64,000 bases of DNA from Bacteroidales bacterium (GTDB taxonomy: Bacteria > Bacteroidota > Bacteroidia > Bacteroidales > UBA932), in contig JAGCCX010000005.1 in NCBI GenBank assembly GCA_017651465.1, positions 62,001 to 126,000 on the forward strand, written 5' to 3'. Below are positions 61,798-64,000 of the stretch, in pieces (positions within the stretch are counted from its first letter, which is position 1; each line of letters begins with the position of its first letter). The notes under the pieces were generated by a model, which saw nothing but the letters and a program-made list of their open reading frames with translations, made no database searches and had not been told where the DNA came from. A program made the translations under genes and the position numbers.

Positions 61798-62454
61798 TTA
61801 TTTGTTTATCTGGCGGTGCACCGCCTCAAGATAGAATTCCTTGCGCTGCTGCGGAGTAATGCGGTAGCGTATAAGGCGTGTTGCGGCCGACAGGCCGTCG
61901 TCCAGATTGCACATAAAGAGGTCGTTGACATCTGCAAGGTACAGGCTGTTGTAGCGTATGTCGAGGTACTTCTGCAGGCTGATGGTGTAGTTCATCGCCT
62001 TGAGCGCATCAGCCTCCTCGAGGTCGTCTTTGCTGAAGACGAACAGGCCCATCCTGTCGTAGCGGCCGTAGAAACCGTTGCCCGCCTTGGCTACCTTGCT
62101 CTCCAGTATCCTCTGCATAGGGAGGGCCATCTTCCAGTAGTTCAACTCCCTGGCTCCTATGTACTTGCTCTTGCCTATGCCGAACGAGTAGCCGTACTCC
62201 AGAATCTGGTCTATGGTCTCGTCCCTGCCCGCGGGACTCAAGCCGGCCAGGTCTTTGAGCATTTCTTTTTCCGCCGTGCGGCTCTCTTCCATCGCACGGG
62301 TGACTTCGATGCCTATGGAGTGCCCGTCCCGGGACTGAAGGTCGGGCCGGTCTTTGTTGACGAGGGTGTCGTACTCGCGGCTTACCAGCGACGAGAGAAC
62401 TATCTGGGCGTACTGCTCGAAAAAGCAGGTTCCGTATTTCCGAATTGCCTTCAT
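61798..62454 (-). CDS. Unrecognised protein with a possible nuclease-like core
   Basis: A 218-residue protein starting at the ATG at 62454. It is predicted to be cytoplasmic and mostly helical in its second half. The segment NKDRPDLQSRDGHSIGIEVTRA has the look of a PD-(D/E)xK nuclease core (PD, then a strand ending IEVT), but the usual Lys is Thr, so catalysis is doubtful. KYIGARELNYWKMALPMQRI and DIRYNSLYLADVNDLF are not matched to a known motif. It has a -7 box 6 nt upstream, so it is predicted to be leaderless. It is convergent with the aldo-keto reductase gene. The function is unknown. Confidence 0.6.
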   Translation of the reverse strand: MKAIRKYGTCFFEQYAQIVLSSLVSREYDTLVNKDRPDLQSRDGHSIGIEVTRAMEESRTAEKEMLKDLAGLSPAGRDETIDQILEYGYSFGIGKSKYIGARELNYWKMALPMQRILESKVAKAGNGFYGRYDRMGLFVFSKDDLEEADALKAMNYTISLQKYLDIRYNSLYLADVNDLFMCNLDDGLSAATRLIRYRITPQQRKEFYLEAVHRQINK

Positions 62455-62460
62455 CCCACA

Positions 62461-62468
62461 CAAAGTTA
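62461..62468 (-). promoter_or_regulatory. -7 box 6 nt before the gene at 62454
   Basis: TAACTTTG on the minus strand fits TAnnTTTG, with 6 nt to the ATG. It rules out the in-frame TTG at 62463, which lies inside the box. Confidence 0.6.
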
Positions 62469-62558
62469 AGCGATTATTACCATTTTTTGCATTTTATTAC
62501 CGAAGTTTTTATATTTATCGCCTGTTATCTGGTTAAACCGCTGTATTGCCGCTTTGCT

Positions 62559-63608
62559 ATGATGAAGAAACTTTTTTTGATTTCGATTATTACGTTTCTG
62601 GGTATGCTCTCGTTAAGATGTCAGGGCGTTACCAGTCTTGACGTAAACAGCTTCGAACAAAAGGTCTCCGATCCCTCGGTGGCCATTATAGATGTAAGGG
62701 ATGCCGAAGAGTATGCCGCCGGCCATCTGCGTGGTGCATCCAATGTAGATTGGTTCGCACACGACTTTGTGGAACAGGTTCTGGCGTCCTACCCCAAGAA
62801 TGTTTCCCTGGCCCTGTACTGCCGCAGCGGAAGGCGCAGCTCTTCTGCCGCAAACAAACTCGCCAGGGAGGGATACACGGTGTTCAATCTCGAGGGCGGC
62901 TATCTGGCCTGGAACAAGATGCGCAAGAAAGTGTGCTACTACGACGTCCAGACCTTCTTCACCCCCACAGGGCTGCCCGTGAAGCTTACCCTGATCAAGC
63001 ACGGCTCGCTCGAGGTGTCAGCCAAAGGTGTATCCATCCAGATCGATCCCGTAACCGATTACGGCAAGCGCACCGAGTACTCCCTGGAGTTCCCCCGGGC
63101 CGATGTGATACTGGTAACCCACGAGCACGGCGACCATCTCGACGCCTCGGCCATCAAGGCGCTCACCGGCAGCAAAACCCGCATTATCATCAACGAGGCC
63201 GGAGCGGCAGCCCTTGGCAGCGGGGAAGTGATTGCTAACGGCGGCACCGTCACCCTGCCGGGAGGCATTCTCCTGGAGGCTGTGCCCGCATACAACACCA
63301 CCGCCGGGCGCGAAAAATTCCATCCCAAGGGCCACGGAAACGGCTACGTGCTCAATATCGACGGGCTTAAAATCTACATCGCCGGCGACACCGAGCCTTA
63401 TCCCGAAATGTCCTCGCTCAAGGGGGTGGATGTGGCCCTTCTGCCTGTGAACCAGCCATATACAATGACTGTCGATCAGTGCGTGCAGGCTGCCAAAATG
63501 ATAGAGCCCAAGACGCTCATCCCGTATCACTTCTCCCAGACCGACATCTCCCGCCTCCCGGCCCTTCTGCCGGAGGTGAAAGTCATCATCCGCGTAAGTA
63601 TGCGCTAG
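62559..63608 (+). CDS. Exported rhodanese plus metallo-beta-lactamase-fold fusion
   Basis: A 349-residue protein with a signal peptide (about 1-22). A rhodanese domain (about 24-125) has the active-site loop YCRSGRRSS with Cys88. It is followed by a metallo-beta-lactamase fold (about 140-349) of the UlaG-like type with HEHGDH (188-193). Known persulfide dioxygenase-rhodanese fusions have the opposite order, with the lactamase domain first. Both active sites look complete. It may act on sulfur compounds in the periplasm, or the lactamase domain may act as a lactonase or phosphodiesterase. A longer in-frame start at 62445 is rejected because the signal peptide begins at 62559. Confidence 0.82.
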   Translation: MMKKLFLISIITFLGMLSLRCQGVTSLDVNSFEQKVSDPSVAIIDVRDAEEYAAGHLRGASNVDWFAHDFVEQVLASYPKNVSLALYCRSGRRSSSAANKLAREGYTVFNLEGGYLAWNKMRKKVCYYDVQTFFTPTGLPVKLTLIKHGSLEVSAKGVSIQIDPVTDYGKRTEYSLEFPRADVILVTHEHGDHLDASAIKALTGSKTRIIINEAGAAALGSGEVIANGGTVTLPGGILLEAVPAYNTTAGREKFHPKGHGNGYVLNIDGLKIYIAGDTEPYPEMSSLKGVDVALLPVNQPYTMTVDQCVQAAKMIEPKTLIPYHFSQTDISRLPALLPEVKVIIRVSMR

Positions 63609-63621
63609 GGGAGCCTGACTC

Positions 63622-64000
63622 CTACTGCAACTCCCGCTCTATGAGTGGGAGCATATCCTCGTCGGCGGGCAGCCACCGCACCGAGCGCAGGTTAGCGGCG
63701 GAGAGCCAGCGGGCAGCCTCGTGCTCGTTGAGGTGGATGTCATCGGAAGTGAGGGAGCACATATAGCAGTGCATAGTAAGGTGGAATTTGGGATAGTCCC
63801 AATCTACCGTGCAGAGGAATTTATCGACGCTGATCTGGGTGTCCAGCTCTTCGCGGATTTCGCGCACGAGAGCCTCCCGGGGCGTCTCGCCGGGTTCCAT
63901 TTTGCCGCCTGGCCACTCCCACCAGTCTTTCCACTCGCCGTAGCCCCGCTGGGTGGCAAAAACTTTGGGGCCTTTGCGGATAACGGCCGCCACAACTTCA
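63622..64000 (-). CDS. NUDIX hydrolase (5' end outside window)
   Basis: At least 125 residues; the frame is open to the window edge (EVVAAVIRKG), so the start lies beyond it. The NUDIX box is GGKMEPGETPREALVREIREELD with the expected Gly, Glu and REIREELD residues. WEWPGGKMEPGE and the short length resemble MutT-type (8-oxo-dGTP) or CTP-pyrophosphatase-like enzymes. It hydrolyses a nucleoside diphosphate linked to another group. Its 3' end is 13 nt from the end of the rhodanese fusion gene on the other strand. Confidence 0.88.
   Translation of the reverse strand, partial: EVVAAVIRKGPKVFATQRGYGEWKDWWEWPGGKMEPGETPREALVREIREELDTQISVDKFLCTVDWDYPKFHLTMHCYMCSLTSDDIHLNEHEAARWLSAANLRSVRWLPADEDMLPLIERELQ

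Overview
The window reads as a GC-rich member of the Bacteroidales. The evidence is the promoter grammar (exact TTTG-N19-TAnnTTTG promoters in front of several genes, including two tRNAs), many lipoproteins with Bacteroidota-type signals, and families largely confined to that phylum: TonB-dependent receptors with a carboxypeptidase-regulatory-like domain, DUF4876, DUF6850, DUF4837, fimbrillin-like/GLUG surface proteins and a membrane-bound LytTR regulator. Genus cannot be set from the sequence alone; a gut Bacteroidales of the Rikenellaceae/Cryptobacteroides kind is a guess. No insertion sequence, prophage, CRISPR array or rRNA gene was seen.

Layout. 1-6155: 3' end of a PLP aminotransferase, a LOG-family nucleosidase, a GH2 beta-mannosidase and a DUF2207 membrane protein. 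6207-17347: a lipid or ester metabolism region with a CAT/E2-like acyltransferase, two AMP-forming acyl ligases, an alpha/beta-hydrolase lipoprotein, a condensation-fold acyltransferase, a PlsC-like acyltransferase and a DUF3737 protein. It is split by two opposite-strand genes, an Omp85-like barrel and a LytTR regulator whose promoter sits in a GTCACA repeat array. 17369-19137: a C-S lyase-type aminotransferase and a predicted lipoprotein peptide deformylase. 19238-19311: tRNA-His. 19441-28159: a four-gene operon of TonB-dependent receptor, DUF4876 lipoprotein, DUF6850 barrel and M16 zinc protease, a candidate protein/peptide or metal-ligand uptake system.

28156-32911: DUF4837 lipoprotein, rseP, dxr and a small membrane protein on the minus strand, divergent from ruvX and def. 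32970-40140: a 44-codon ORF followed by two very large paralogous surface lipoproteins with GLUG-like repeats; the second carries an extra C-terminal glycerophosphodiesterase domain. They are separated by a cloverleaf-like element with 13-bp terminal inverted repeats and a 52-bp tandem repeat. 40246-43972: phosphohexomutase, M23/LysM peptidase and miaB. 43931-46356: a WG-repeat protein and an L,D-transpeptidase (minus). 46490-46956: a probable tRNA-Glu, rpsT, tRNA-Pro transcript.

47014-61797: two divergent operons that look catabolic. Minus: FAD oxidoreductase, calcineurin-like phosphoesterase, sodium:solute symporter and a secreted propeller-like protein. Plus: DUF456, a second FAD oxidoreductase, GH31 glycosidase, glycerophosphodiesterase lipoprotein, GlpT-like transporter and aldo-keto reductase. 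The glycerophosphodiesterase plus GlpT pairing suggests uptake of glycerol-3-phosphate from glycerophosphodiesters, possibly glycosylated ones. An 829-bp gap before the GH31 gene holds seven 51-bp tandem repeats. 61798-64000: an unrecognised protein, a rhodanese plus metallo-beta-lactamase fusion, and a NUDIX hydrolase cut by the window end.

A recurring oddity is that several genes have their -7 box only 5-6 nt before the start codon, which predicts leaderless mRNAs.
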